Source: DATJKD01 sp963728295 (lineage in GTDB: Bacteria; Pseudomonadota; Gammaproteobacteria; Steroidobacterales; Steroidobacteraceae). From it: a DNA stretch of 64,000 bases. Where the stretch lies: contig CAVSKB010000019.1 in NCBI GenBank assembly GCA_963728295.1, positions 186,001-250,000 on the forward strand. Direction: 5' to 3'. The position numbers and the translations under genes are program-made. Below are positions 7,717 to 17,728 of the stretch, piece by piece; the first letter of the stretch is position 1; each line of letters starts with the position of its first letter. The notes below the pieces were generated by a model, which worked only from the letters and a program-made list of their open reading frames with translations, was not told the origin of the DNA and did no database searches.

Positions 7717-9207
7717 ATGCGTTTCCATGCGGTCAGCGGCGCAGCCGCACGCCGTCGCACCGATTGCGCAATCGTGGGCGTCCACGAGAGCGGCGCTCTC
7801 GCCGCATCCGCGGTACCGCTCGATGCGCGCCTCAACGGCCGGCTTGCGCGGCTTGCGAAACGCGGCGATCTCCGCGGCCGGATCGGCGAGACCACGCTGC
7901 TCGATGTCGACGGCGGTCCCTGCCAGCGCGTCCTCGTGGTGGGTATCGGCGGCAAGGGCGCGCTCACCCGGAAGCAATACAAGAAGGCGACGCTGGCCGC
8001 AGCCGCGGCACTGGTGCGCAGCGGCGCGCGCGACGCCGTGAGCTTCCTGTCGCTCGAGACCGTGACCGCGACGGATGCGTACTATCGCGGACGCCTGGCC
8101 GCGGAGGCGGTGGGTCACGCGCTCTACCGCGTGCCCGCGATTCGCAGCACGCGGCCGCCGAAGCCCGCGGTGCTCGCGGCCTTTGCGATCGCCGTGCAGG
8201 ACCGCGGCCAGGTCGCGGCTGCCGAGCGCGGACTCTCGCACGGCGCGGCGATCTCCTCTGGCGCCTCGCTGACGCGCGATCTCGCCAACCTGCCCGCCAA
8301 CGTCTGCACCCCCAGCTATCTCGCCTCGCGTGCGCGTCAGCTGGCGCGCGAGCATCGCTCCGTCAGCGCGCGCACCCTGGACGAACGCGAGCTGAAGCGC
8401 CTGCGGATGGGGGCGTTCCTGTCGGTAACGGCAGGAACCGACGAGCCGGCGCGGCTGATCGTGCTGCGCCACCAGGGCGGGCGCCGGGGTGCGGCGCCGA
8501 TCGTCCTCGTCGGCAAGGGCGTTACCTTCGACAGCGGAGGTATATCGCTCAAGCAGCCGCCCGGCATGGACGAGATGAAGTTCGACATGACCGGTGCGGC
8601 GAGCGTCTTCGGTGCGATCAAGGCCGCAGCCCTCATCGGTCTTCCGATAAACCTGATCGGGATCGTGCCCGCATGCGAGAACATGCCGAGCGGACATGCG
8701 ACCAAGCCGGGCGACGTCGTGCGCAGCATGTCCGGCCGGACGATCGAGGTTGTCAACACCGACGCCGAGGGACGGCTGATCCTCTGCGACGCGCTCGAGT
8801 ACGCACGCCGCTTCAAGCCTGCCGTAGTGCTCGACGTCGCGACGTTGACAGGCGCCTGCGTGATTGCGCTCGGCGCGCACCTGGCCGCCGTGATGAGCAA
8901 CGACGACGGGCTCGCGGCTGAGATTGTCGCCGCAGGTCAGCGCGCCGAGGATCGGGCCTGGCACATGCCGATGGCCGAGGAATACCACGAGCAGCTGAAG
9001 AGCAACTTCGCGGATTTCACCAATTCCTGCGGCCGTGAGGGCGGTGCGATCACCGCAGCCTGCTTCCTGTCGAAGTTCACCGAAGGTCTGCGCTGGGCGC
9101 ATCTCGACATCGCGGGTGTCGCCTACCTCGGCGGTGCGCAGAAGGGCAGCACGGGTCGTCCGGTCGCGCTCCTGGTCGACTTCCTCGCGAATCATCGCGG
9201 ATCGTGA
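7717..9207 (+). CDS. pepA: Leucyl aminopeptidase (M17)
   Basis: Cytoplasmic two-metal aminopeptidase; in enterobacteria PepA also binds DNA in Xer recombination. The 496-residue length is usual. The C-terminal catalytic domain carries VGKGVTFDSGGISLK (metal-binding Lys and Asp), DEMKFDMTGAA (Asp), and the signature NTDAEGRLILCDAL with the catalytic Arg; ATLTGACVIALG follows. The N-terminal ~170 residues form the usual alpha/beta domain. The stop overlaps the holC start by four bases (GTGA), so pepA, holC and valS are likely one transcription unit. Confidence 0.96.
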   Translation: MRFHAVSGAAARRRTDCAIVGVHESGALAASAVPLDARLNGRLARLAKRGDLRGRIGETTLLDVDGGPCQRVLVVGIGGKGALTRKQYKKATLAAAAALVRSGARDAVSFLSLETVTATDAYYRGRLAAEAVGHALYRVPAIRSTRPPKPAVLAAFAIAVQDRGQVAAAERGLSHGAAISSGASLTRDLANLPANVCTPSYLASRARQLAREHRSVSARTLDERELKRLRMGAFLSVTAGTDEPARLIVLRHQGGRRGAAPIVLVGKGVTFDSGGISLKQPPGMDEMKFDMTGAASVFGAIKAAALIGLPINLIGIVPACENMPSGHATKPGDVVRSMSGRTIEVVNTDAEGRLILCDALEYARRFKPAVVLDVATLTGACVIALGAHLAAVMSNDDGLAAEIVAAGQRAEDRAWHMPMAEEYHEQLKSNFADFTNSCGREGGAITAACFLSKFTEGLRWAHLDIAGVAYLGGAQKGSTGRPVALLVDFLANHRGS

Positions 9208-9641
9208 CCGTACCGAAGGTCGACTTCTACCTGTTGAGCGATACCGAGCCGCGGGCGCGGCTGCGGACCGCATGTCGACTGGCCGAGAAGGCCTACGAAC
9301 AGGGCCTGCGCGTTGCGCTTCGCACCGGGAGCGCCGCCGAGACCGCCGAGCTCGACGACCTGCTGTGGACCTTCAACGACCGGAGTTTCGTGCCACACTG
9401 CGTGTGGCCCACCGACTTAGGTCTGGCGGCGGAAACCCCGGTGCTGATCGGAAGCGGCGCGCTGCCGGAGTCGCATCGCGACGTGCTCGTCAACCTCGGT
9501 GACGACGCGCCGACGGGGTTCGAGGACTACGTGCGGGTGCTCGAGATCGTGGGTGCCGGCGAAACCGCGAAGACGCTGGCCCGGAGCCGCTGGCGACGAT
9601 ACCGCGAGCACGGGGCGAATCCCGAATCGCACAATCTTTGA
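9204..9641 (+). CDS. holC: DNA polymerase III chi subunit
   Basis: Chi links the clamp loader to single-strand binding protein. The 145-residue protein shows the family pattern: VDFYLLSD at the start, ACRLAEKAYEQGLRV, the ELDDLLWTFNDRSFVPH block, PVLIGSG, and LVNLGDDAPTGFEDYVRVLEIV. GTG 9204 overlaps the pepA stop, implying coupling. Position between pepA and valS is the classical one, which supports the assignment for this poorly conserved family. Confidence 0.92.
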   Translation: MTVPKVDFYLLSDTEPRARLRTACRLAEKAYEQGLRVALRTGSAAETAELDDLLWTFNDRSFVPHCVWPTDLGLAAETPVLIGSGALPESHRDVLVNLGDDAPTGFEDYVRVLEIVGAGETAKTLARSRWRRYREHGANPESHNL

Positions 9642-9657
9642 GAGCGCGCAGGACTCG

Positions 9658-12448
9658 ATGGACAAGAGCTACTCGCCCGGCGAAATTGAAGCGCGCATCT
9701 ACGAGCGCTGGGAAGCCGCTGGATGGTTCGCGCCCTCGGGCGACGGAGCGCCGTACAGCATCGTGATTCCGCCGCCGAACGTAACCGGCACGCTGCACAT
9801 GGGTCACGCGTTCCAGCACACGCTGATGGACGCGCTGACGCGATTTCACCGGATGGAAGGCCGGCGCGTGCTCTGGCAGACAGGCACCGATCACGCGGGC
9901 ATCGCAACCCAGATGGTGGTCGAGCGGCAGCTGAACCAGCAGGGTGAGCACCGCACCGCGCTCGGGCGAGCGGAATTCGTCCGGCGCGTGTGGCGCTGGA
10001 AAGAGGAGTCCGGCGGAACGATCGCCCGCCAGATGCGCAGGCTCGGTGCATCGGTCGACTGGTCGCGAGATCGCTTCACGATGGACGAGGGTCTCTCCGC
10101 CGCGGTTACCGAGGTGTTCGTCCGGCTGCACCAAGACGGCCTCATCTACCGCGGCAAGCGGCTCGTCAACTGGGACCCCGTCCTGCATACCGCGCTCTCC
10201 GACCTCGAGGTCGTGGCCGAGCCCGAAGCGGGCCGGATCTGGCATCTGCGCTACCCGATGGAGGATACGGACGGTCACCTGGTCGTCGCGACCACGCGAC
10301 CGGAAACGATGCTGGGCGACACCGCGGTCGCAGTGCACCCGGACGACGAACGCTATCGTCACCTTGTCGGGCTCCGCGTCCGGCTGCCGCTCACCGGACG
10401 CCTCATCCCGGTGATCGCCGACGACTATGTCGATCCCGCGTTTGGCAGCGGTTGCCTGAAGATCACACCCGGGCACGACTTCAACGACTACGAGGTCGGA
10501 CGCCGCCACGACCTGCCACTCATCAACATCTTCACGGCCGACGCGACGCTCAACGACGACGTTCCGGCACCCTATCGAGGCCTCGATCGGTTCGCCGCGC
10601 GTGAGCGCATCGTGGCAGATCTCGAGGCCGCAGGGCTTGCTGGAGAAAACGGAGCCGCACACGCTGCCGGTGCCGCGTGGGGACCGCAGCGGCGCGGTGC
10701 TCGAGCCGTGGCTCACCGACCAGTGGTACGTGAAGGTCGCGCCGCTTGCCGCGCCCGCGATCCGCGCCGTCGAGGACGGGCGCATCCGCTTCGTTCCGGA
10801 GCAATGGTCGAAGACCTATTTCCAGTGGATGCGCAACATCCAGGACTGGTGCATCAGCCGCCAGCTGTGGTGGGGCCACCGCATCCCCGCCTGGTACGAC
10901 GCCGAGGGCGGGATCTACGTCGCGCGCAGCGAGCAGGAAGCGCGCGCCGCGGCCAGGGCAAGGCACGGCCGCGACGTCGACCTGCACCAGGACGAGGACG
11001 TCCTCGACACCTGGTTCAGCTCTGCGCTCTGGCCTTTTTCGACCCTGGGCTGGCCCGAGCGCACGCGCGAGCTCGCGGATTACTATCCGACGTCGGTGCT
11101 GGTCACCGGGTTCGACATCATCTTCTTCTGGGTCGCCCGCATGATCATGATGGGGCTCAGGTTCGCCGGCGACGTGCCGTTCCGCGACGTCTGCATCACC
11201 GGTCTCATCCGCGACGAGCACGGCGAAAAGATGTCCAAGTCCAAGGGCAACATCATCGACCCGCTCGACCTGATCGACGGCATCGACCTCGAGTCGCTCA
11301 TCGCCAAGCGCACTTCCGGGCTGATGCAGCCGCAGATGAGAAACGCGATCGAGAAAGCAACGCGCCGCCAGTTTCCGCAGGGCATACCGTCCTACGGCAC
11401 CGATGCGCTGCGCTTCACGTTCGCGGCGCTCGCGACCATGGGCCGCGACATCCGTTTCGACCTGGGCCGGATCGAGGGCTATCGCAACTTCTGCAACAAG
11501 CTGTGGAACGCCGCGCGCTTCGTGCTGATGAACACGGAGCCGCACGCTGCGGAGCTGACCGGTCCGTACGAGCTCGCGCTCGCGGATCGCTGGATACGCG
11601 ACCGGCTCGGCCGGACGATCGTCGCCGTGCGCGAGCACTTCGCCGCCTACCGCTTCGACCTCGCGGCACAGGCCATGCACCAGTTCGTCTGGTACGAGTT
11701 CTGCGACTGGTACCTCGAGCTCGCGAAACCAGCACTGCAGTCCGACGCCGCCTCGCCGGCAAGCAGGCTTGGCACGCGGCGCACACTCCTCACCGTGCTC
11801 GAAGCCTCGCTCAGGATGCTCCATCCGCTGATGCCCTTCGTGACCGAGGAGATCTGGCAGCGCGTTGCGCCCCTCGCTGGCGAAACGGGCGACACGATCA
11901 TGCTCGCGCCCTACCCGCAGGCAGCGGCGTTCCCGGCGGATGACGACGCCGTTCGCCAGATCGAGGCGCTGCAGGCGATCGTGCTCGGCATTCGCCAGAT
12001 CCGGGGCGAGCTCGACGTCCCGCACGCGCGCGTGACGCCGGCCTGGGTGCTGAGCGAGCGCGCGAACGATGCGGACGCGCTGGCCTCGCTCGCGCCGCTG
12101 ATCGCGCGTCTCGGTAATCTCGAGTCGGTCGAACTCGTACGCACCGAAGCAGAACTGCCGCCCAGCGCGATCGCGATCGTCGACGGGCGCGCGGTGCTCG
12201 CACCGTTCTCCCGGCTGGTCGACGACCTGTCGGCCGGCGCCGCCCGCCTCGAGAAACGCCGTACCCGGGCGCTCGCCGATCGGGACCGCAGCCGCGCGCG
12301 ACTCGCGAATGCGGGCTTCGTCGCGAACGCACCGGCGGAAGTCGTCGCGGTCGAGCGCGAACGGCTCGCCGAGTTCGAGCGCCACGCGGAGCAGCTCGAC
12401 CAGCAACTCCGGCGGCTGACCGCGCTCATCGTCCCATCCACCGCATGA
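9658..12448 (+). CDS. valS: Valyl-tRNA synthetase (one frameshift)
   Basis: Charges tRNA-Val. From ATG 9658 the protein has PPPNVTGTLHMGH (HIGH motif), the editing domain (TTRPETMLGDTAVAVHP, GSGCLKITPGHDFNDYEVG), and after a change of frame GEKMSKSKGNIIDPLDL (KMSKS), the anticodon-binding domain, and a C-terminal coiled coil (ARLEKRRTRALADRDRSRAR). The shift is near 10637, where LEAAGL should continue to LEKTEPHTLPV; the sequence holds one T too many. Corrected length is about 930 residues, normal for ValRS. The gene is essential, so an artefact is the likely cause. Confidence 0.93.
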
Positions 12449-12458
12449 GGGCCAGGCC

Positions 12459-13421
12459 TTGAGCGCGCCGCTGCACCAGGAGACCCCGACCCGAGACGCG
12501 GGCACCGTCGAGCTGATCGAGGCGGCGCTTGCCGATCTGAACCGGATCATCCTCGGCAAGGACCGCCAGCTCCGTCTGTCGCTCGCCTGCCTGCTGGCCC
12601 GCGGACACCTGCTGATAGAGGACATCCCCGGCGTGGGCAAGACCACGCTCGCGCATGCGCTCGCGCGAACGCTCGGTCTCGCCTACCAGCGGATCCAGTT
12701 CACAAGCGACATGCTGCCCGCCGACATCATCGGCGTGTCGGTGTTCGAGCCCGAGAGCAGCCAGTTCCGCTTTCATCGGGGGCCCGTGTTCGCTCAGCTG
12801 GTCCTCGCGGACGAGGTCAATCGAGCCACGCCCAAGGCGCAGAGCGCGTTGCTCGAGGCGATGGAGGAGCACCAGGTCACGGCCGACGGAAATACCTACC
12901 CGATGACGGAGCCGTTCTTCGTCATCGCCACGCAAAACCCGGTGTACCAGGTGGGCACCTTCCCGCTGCCCGAATCGCAGCTGGACCGGTTCCTGATGCG
13001 TATCGAGCTCGGCTACCCGCAGGATGTCCTCGAGCGGCAGCTCCTGCTCGGGCAGGATCGCCGCGACCTGCTCGCCACCCTCGTCCCCGCCCTTGCGCCG
13101 CAGCAGCTGCTGCGCCTGCAGCGCGAGGTGCCGCAGGTGCACGCGTCGGACGCGCTCCTCGATTACGTCCAGGCAGTCGCCGCGCACACGCGCCGGGCCG
13201 CGGAGTTCCATGCGGGCCTCTCGCCCCGCGCCGTGATCGCGCTGCTGCGCGCTGCACAGGCCTGGGCGCTGATGCACGCGCATACCGGCGTGCTTCCGGA
13301 GGACGTACAGGCCGTGCTGCCGGCGGTCGTCGGACACCGTCTCGCGCCACGCGACGAAAGTCGCTTCCGTGGCGCGGGTGAGATCGGTCAGCACGTTCTC
13401 GACGCCGTGCCGGTGCCCTGA
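12459..13421 (+). CDS. MoxR-family AAA+ ATPase
   Basis: Residues ~45-55 hold the Walker A motif (EDIPGVGKTTLAHALA), and LVLADEVNRATPKAQSALLEAMEE contains Walker B and the MoxR signature; FFVIATQNPVYQVGTFPLPESQLDRF is the sensor region. MoxR proteins act as chaperone-like ATPases for membrane or periplasmic complexes. The gene is followed at once by DUF58 and a transglutaminase-like membrane protein, a conserved trio of unproven function. The start is TTG 12459, eleven bases after valS. Confidence 0.9.
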   Translation: MSAPLHQETPTRDAGTVELIEAALADLNRIILGKDRQLRLSLACLLARGHLLIEDIPGVGKTTLAHALARTLGLAYQRIQFTSDMLPADIIGVSVFEPESSQFRFHRGPVFAQLVLADEVNRATPKAQSALLEAMEEHQVTADGNTYPMTEPFFVIATQNPVYQVGTFPLPESQLDRFLMRIELGYPQDVLERQLLLGQDRRDLLATLVPALAPQQLLRLQREVPQVHASDALLDYVQAVAAHTRRAAEFHAGLSPRAVIALLRAAQAWALMHAHTGVLPEDVQAVLPAVVGHRLAPRDESRFRGAGEIGQHVLDAVPVP

Positions 13422-13449
13422 TCGGCAACCCGCAGCCTCGGGGGCCGCG

Positions 13450-14436
13450 ATGAGATCGAATCTTCGCCGGATGACTGCAGCCGCCACCCGGCGGGTGCGC
13501 GCCTGGATCCTGCGGCGCCAGGGCCGCGACGCCGAGACGGTCGTGCTGAGACGCGGCCGGATCTACATCCTGCCGACGCAGCTCGGGCTCGCGTATGCGG
13601 CCATGGTGTTCGCGATGCTGGTCGGCGGACTCAACTACGGTAACAACCTGGGGCTTGCATTCGCCTTCCTCCTCGCCGGCATCGGGCTGACGGCGATGCA
13701 TCACTGTCACGGCACGCTCGAGGGCGTCGCGCTGCGGCTGCACACGACCGAATCCGCGTTCGTCGGCCGGCGCGTGGCGTTTCGCATTCTGCTCGCGAAT
13801 CCGTCGGTGGCGCCGAGAGCGCGCATCGAGATCTCGACCGACGACGCGCGCGCCGCGTCGGCCGATCTCGACGCCGGCGCCACTGTCGAAAGCGAGCTCT
13901 CCATCGCGGCAGCGCGTCGCGGACTGGTTCCGCTCACGCGCTACGAGGTTTCGACACGTCATCCTCTGGGACTCTTCCGTGCGTGGGCAGTCGTCCACCC
14001 CGACTATCGTGCGATCGCCTGGCCGCAGCCGGCACCCCGCGGACACCCGCCACCGTCCGTCGAGACCGACACCGGAGGCGCGCAGGACCGTGCGCGCGGT
14101 GACGAGGACTTCGTCGGCCTGAAACCGTTCCAGCTCGGCGACCCGCTGCATCGGATCGCATGGAAGTCCTATGCCCGCGGCAATGGCCTGCATGCCAAGC
14201 AGTTCGCCGGCACCGACGTTACTTCGTACATCTTCGACTGGGACAGCCTGGCCGGGCTTGCCGTGGAAGCGCGCCTGTCGCAGATCTGTCGCTGGGTGAT
14301 CGACGCGCACGATCGCGGCGAGGCCTACGGCATCCGGCTTCCCGGCACGACGATCACGCCGAACGTCGGACGTGCGCACCGCGAGCACTGTCTCACGACG
14401 CTCGCCTTGTTCGAGGTACCCGCCGACCATGCCTGA
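13450..14436 (+). CDS. DUF58 domain protein of the MoxR cluster
   Basis: About 328 residues. Two close membrane helices lie at residues ~45-80 (LGLAYAAMVFAMLVGGLNYG and NLGLAFAFLLAGIGLTAMHH), followed by a beta-rich extracytoplasmic or cytoplasmic domain. The DUF58 signature is near residue 225: RARGDEDFVGLKPFQLGDPL continuing to HRIAWKSYARG. Function is not established; such proteins are always found beside MoxR ATPases, which suggests a shared complex. The 3' end overlaps the next gene by eight bases, indicating translational coupling. Confidence 0.87.
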   Translation: MRSNLRRMTAAATRRVRAWILRRQGRDAETVVLRRGRIYILPTQLGLAYAAMVFAMLVGGLNYGNNLGLAFAFLLAGIGLTAMHHCHGTLEGVALRLHTTESAFVGRRVAFRILLANPSVAPRARIEISTDDARAASADLDAGATVESELSIAAARRGLVPLTRYEVSTRHPLGLFRAWAVVHPDYRAIAWPQPAPRGHPPPSVETDTGGAQDRARGDEDFVGLKPFQLGDPLHRIAWKSYARGNGLHAKQFAGTDVTSYIFDWDSLAGLAVEARLSQICRWVIDAHDRGEAYGIRLPGTTITPNVGRAHREHCLTTLALFEVPADHA

Positions 14437-16381
14437 GAAGGCGAGAGCCGCCATGCGGGGGCTGAGCTGGGTCCTCGCCGCGATTGCCGTGGCGCTATTC
14501 GCGCATCTCGGGGAGCTGCCCGCCTGGGCCAGCGCGAGCCTGTTCGCTGCCGGCAGCTGGCGCTATGTGGCCGCGCAGCGTGGCTGGGCCCTTCCGCCGC
14601 CCTGGATGCGGACGCTGGCAGCCGTCGGGGCGTTGCTTTTCGTGCTCGCGGCCTTCCGCACGGTGAACGGCGTGCAGGCGGGCACGGCGTTGCTGGTCGT
14701 GATGGGCGCGGTCAAGCTTCTCGAGACCCGCACCGAGCGCGACCTGACGGTGCTGGTATTCATGGCCTACTTCCTGCTGTATGCAGCGTTGTTGCGCGAC
14801 CAGGGCATCGCCCGGCTGCCGCTGCTGCTCATCGGCGCGTTCGTCGCGACCGCGGCGCTCTATCGCGTGCATGCAGGCGCCGCGGCCGGTGCGCCGGTCA
14901 AGGTTTTTTACCGCACGGCGGCCTTTGCGTGGCCCGCGCTGCCGCTCGCGCTGCTGCTGTTCGTGCTCTTTCCGCGGCTGCCCGGTCCGTTCTGGGGCAT
15001 CGCCACCGGTCAGAGCTCGCGCATCGGTCTCGACGACGAGATCATGCTCGGCGACGTGTCCGACCTGAGCGTCTCGGGCGCGGTCGCGTTTCGGGTCCGG
15101 TTCGACGGGGCGATCCCGCCGCCGGCGCAGAGATACTGGCGCGGCCCGGTGCTGCACGAGTTCGACGGCCGACGCTGGCGCCGCCCGGTGGCTCAGTCAT
15201 TCCCGCAGCAGACCGTCGCCTGGATCGGCGCGCCGGTCGACTACCAGATCACCCTCGAGGCACACGACCGGCCATGGATACTGGCGCTCGATCTGCCGGC
15301 GGCGTGGCCCGAGCGCGAGGCACGCAGCACATACGACTTTCAGCTCGTGGCCCGACAACTGATCACCCGCGTGACCTCGTACCGCCTGCGCTCGTATCCT
15401 GCATACGTCGCGGGCACCGAGCTTCCGACATCGCTGCGCAATCGCGATCTGCAGCTCCCGAGGGAGGGAAACCCGAGAACGATTGCGCTCGGCCGCGACC
15501 TCGCCCGGCGTCATTCGGATCCGATCGCCATCGCCGGCGAGCTGCTGCAGAAGTTCCGCAGCGAGGAGTACCACTACACGCTCGATCCGCCGCGGCTCGC
15601 CGAGAACGCGGTCGACGAGTTCCTGTTCGAGACGCGAAGCGGCTTCTGCGAGCACTACGCCGCGGCCTTTACGATGGTGATGCGGGCTGCGGGCGTGCCC
15701 TCGCGGATCGTCACCGGCTACCAGGGCGGTGAGTTCAATCCGCTCGGCGGATACCTGCTCGTGCGGCAGTCCGATGCGCACGCGTGGTCGGAGATCTGGG
15801 TGGCCGGACGCGGCTGGCTGCGTGTCGATCCCACCGGCGCGGTGGCGCCGGATCGCATCGAGCGAGGCATCCCCGCGACGCTCTCGGATGCGCCGGCGCT
15901 CGCGCGGATCTGGGACGAGAGCCGGCTCGTGTCGCAGGCGCAGCTCGTGTGGGACTACGTCAACGACTTCTGGAACGAGCGCATCGTCCGGTTCGATGCC
16001 GATCTGCAGTTCTCGCTGCTGCAGCGGCTCGGAATCGACGCACCGGACTGGCGCACGCTGGGACTCGCGCTGACGGCCGTGCTCGCCGCGTTCTTCATCG
16101 GCGTGTCGGGCTGGCTTGCCTGGACGTACCGCTCGCCCGAGCGCGACTGGCCGCAGCGCCTGTACGATCAGGCGGCTGCCCGGCTGACGCGGCGCGGCGT
16201 CACGCGAGGCGCCGCGGAGGGGCCGGTCGATTTTCTTGCGCGCGCCGCGGCGCACTGCCCTGATCTGCGTGCAGATCTCGAAGCGATACGCGAGCTCTAC
16301 GTCGCCCTGCGCTACGGTCCCGTGCCCGTGGACGAGGACCTGCGGCGTCTGAAGTACCGGGTCAGCCGGCTGCGTCCCTGA
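14429..16381 (+). CDS. Transglutaminase-like membrane protein (TgpA type)
   Basis: Around 650 residues. Seven or so membrane helices occupy residues 1-200 (for example LLVVMGAVKLLETRTERDLT, LPLALLLFVLFPRLPGPFWG). A periplasmic domain contains a transglutaminase fold with the catalytic triad in context: SGFCEHYAAAF (Cys), SDAHAWSEIW (His) and LRVDPTGAV (Asp). A last membrane helix (LGLALTAVLAAFFIGVSGWL) and a short C-terminal DUF4129-like helical tail follow. Family members such as Pseudomonas TgpA are important for growth, but the substrate is not known. It is the third gene of the MoxR-DUF58 operon. Confidence 0.9.
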   Translation: MPEKARAAMRGLSWVLAAIAVALFAHLGELPAWASASLFAAGSWRYVAAQRGWALPPPWMRTLAAVGALLFVLAAFRTVNGVQAGTALLVVMGAVKLLETRTERDLTVLVFMAYFLLYAALLRDQGIARLPLLLIGAFVATAALYRVHAGAAAGAPVKVFYRTAAFAWPALPLALLLFVLFPRLPGPFWGIATGQSSRIGLDDEIMLGDVSDLSVSGAVAFRVRFDGAIPPPAQRYWRGPVLHEFDGRRWRRPVAQSFPQQTVAWIGAPVDYQITLEAHDRPWILALDLPAAWPEREARSTYDFQLVARQLITRVTSYRLRSYPAYVAGTELPTSLRNRDLQLPREGNPRTIALGRDLARRHSDPIAIAGELLQKFRSEEYHYTLDPPRLAENAVDEFLFETRSGFCEHYAAAFTMVMRAAGVPSRIVTGYQGGEFNPLGGYLLVRQSDAHAWSEIWVAGRGWLRVDPTGAVAPDRIERGIPATLSDAPALARIWDESRLVSQAQLVWDYVNDFWNERIVRFDADLQFSLLQRLGIDAPDWRTLGLALTAVLAAFFIGVSGWLAWTYRSPERDWPQRLYDQAAARLTRRGVTRGAAEGPVDFLARAAAHCPDLRADLEAIRELYVALRYGPVPVDEDLRRLKYRVSRLRP

Positions 16382-16433
16382 GGCCGGGGCGCTGCGCTAT
16401 GCTTGCCGCCGGGCATCCGCAGACGGCAACGTC

Positions 16434-16697
16434 ATGTCAGATCTCAACAAGAAGTTCGAGCGCGCGGCGAAAGACGCCCAGAATCTGAAGAAGCGACCGG
16501 CCGACGATGACATGCTCCGCCTGTACGCGCTGTACAAGCAGGCATCGACCGGGGATGTCAGCGGCGATCGGCCCGGCGCATTCGATTTCGTCGGCCGGGC
16601 AAAGTACGACGCGTGGGCTCGGCTCAAGGGCACAGCGCAGGACAAGGCGCAGAAGTCCTACGTCGATCTCGTCGAGCGGCTGAAGAAACTGGGGTGA
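16434..16697 (+). CDS. Acyl-CoA-binding protein
   Basis: An 87-residue four-helix protein with the ACBP signature: FERAAKDAQNL, then LRLYALYKQASTGDVSGDRP with the YxxYKQAT-like core, and KYDAWARLKG. ACBPs hold medium- and long-chain acyl-CoA esters in the cytoplasm; they are universal in eukaryotes and scattered in bacteria. Here it stands between the transglutaminase gene and an MtfA-like peptidase, whose start it overlaps, so both are probably co-translated. Confidence 0.93.
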   Translation: MSDLNKKFERAAKDAQNLKKRPADDDMLRLYALYKQASTGDVSGDRPGAFDFVGRAKYDAWARLKGTAQDKAQKSYVDLVERLKKLG

Positions 16698-17524
16698 TCT
16701 GGCCCGCGGCGGTGACGATAGTCGCCCTCGCGCTTGCATTCGTCGCGTGGCTGCTGCTCGCGCCCGTGCTTCGGGAACGCAGGCACCGGCGAGCGGCCGC
16801 TGCACCGCTCGCCCCGTCGCGTCTCGACGCCGTGCAGCGAAACGTGCCGATCCGGGCACGGCTGCCGCCGCAGCTGCGCGAGCGTCTCGACGGACTCGTC
16901 GCGGCGTTCGTCGCCGAGAAGACCTTCGTCGGATGCAACGGGCTGGTGATCACCGACGAAATGCGGGTCACGATCGCCGCCCACGCCTGCGTGCTCGTGC
17001 TCGGTCGTCCGCACGATCTGTATCCCTCGCTGCAATCGATCCTCGTCTATCCGACGCCCTTCTGGGTGGAGGAGGAAGACGAGGACGAGTCTGGTCTCGT
17101 CACGCGGCGCCGGCGCGTCCTCGCGGGTCAGGCCTGGGATGCGAGTCGAGTCATCCTGTCCTGGGAAGACGTCGTTGCGGCAGCCTTCGCGCATGCTCCC
17201 GGCTACAACGTCGTGCTGCACGAATTTGCGCATCACCTCGAATACGAGGGACTGGGCCTCGCCGAGTCTCCGAGCGGGCGTCGCCGCCCCCTGGATGACT
17301 GGACGGCCGATCTGAGTCGGGAGTTCGATCGGCTGGAGCAGCAGGTCGATCAAGGCGCAGACACCTTTCTCGACCCCTATGCGGCCGAGGATGAAGCGGA
17401 GTTCTTTGCCGTCGTGAGCGAGGAGTTCTTCGAGCGTCCGGCGGCGCTCCGGGAGGCCCATCCTGAGCTCTACTTGTTGATTCAGGAATTTTACGGAGTC
17501 GATCCTGCCTGCTGGCAGGGCTAA
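16694..17524 (+). CDS. mtfA: MtfA-like zinc peptidase
   Basis: About 276 residues. An N-terminal membrane helix (AAVTIVALALAFVAWLLLAP) precedes the MtfA domain: FVGCNGLVITDEMRVTIAAHA, YPTPFWVEEED, and the metal motif HEFAHHLEYE (HExxH). A downstream acidic site EDEAEFFAVVSEEFFERP matches the family's third ligand region. E. coli MtfA inactivates the Mlc repressor and so affects glucose uptake; that role is unproven here because no Mlc gene is visible. The GTG start overlaps the preceding ACBP stop. Confidence 0.9.
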   Translation: MIWPAAVTIVALALAFVAWLLLAPVLRERRHRRAAAAPLAPSRLDAVQRNVPIRARLPPQLRERLDGLVAAFVAEKTFVGCNGLVITDEMRVTIAAHACVLVLGRPHDLYPSLQSILVYPTPFWVEEEDEDESGLVTRRRRVLAGQAWDASRVILSWEDVVAAAFAHAPGYNVVLHEFAHHLEYEGLGLAESPSGRRRPLDDWTADLSREFDRLEQQVDQGADTFLDPYAAEDEAEFFAVVSEEFFERPAALREAHPELYLLIQEFYGVDPACWQG

Positions 17525-17561
17525 TGCTACCGCCGGCTGGTCCGATGTTGCGCGCACGCGT

Positions 17562-17579
17562 CACAAGCCGCGGCTTGTG
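17562..17579. other. 18-bp perfect palindrome between mtfA and the lipoprotein gene
   Basis: CACAAGCCG is followed directly by CGGCTTGTG. It lies 38 bases after the mtfA stop and 150 bases before the lipoprotein start. No T tract follows, so it is a weak terminator candidate; an operator for the lipoprotein gene is equally possible. The remaining sequence up to 17728 contains AT-richer stretches suited to a promoter but no clear -35/-10 pair. Confidence 0.45.
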
Positions 17580-17728
17580 TGCATCCGTATTGCACGTATG
17601 ACATCATTCACAGGCTGACTAAACCACATCGGAGTGCATATCGATGCGTGTCGCCGTGTTGCCCGCTCAGTCGGGTGTTCTCGCCGCTTGCTCGTCGCCG
17701 ACTTCGTGTGCCAACGGAATTTGACCTC

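Noticed and set aside
10550..12646. A 698-codon minus-strand frame opposite valS.
   Set aside because: valS on the plus strand has all expected motifs; the antisense frame has no recognisable domain.
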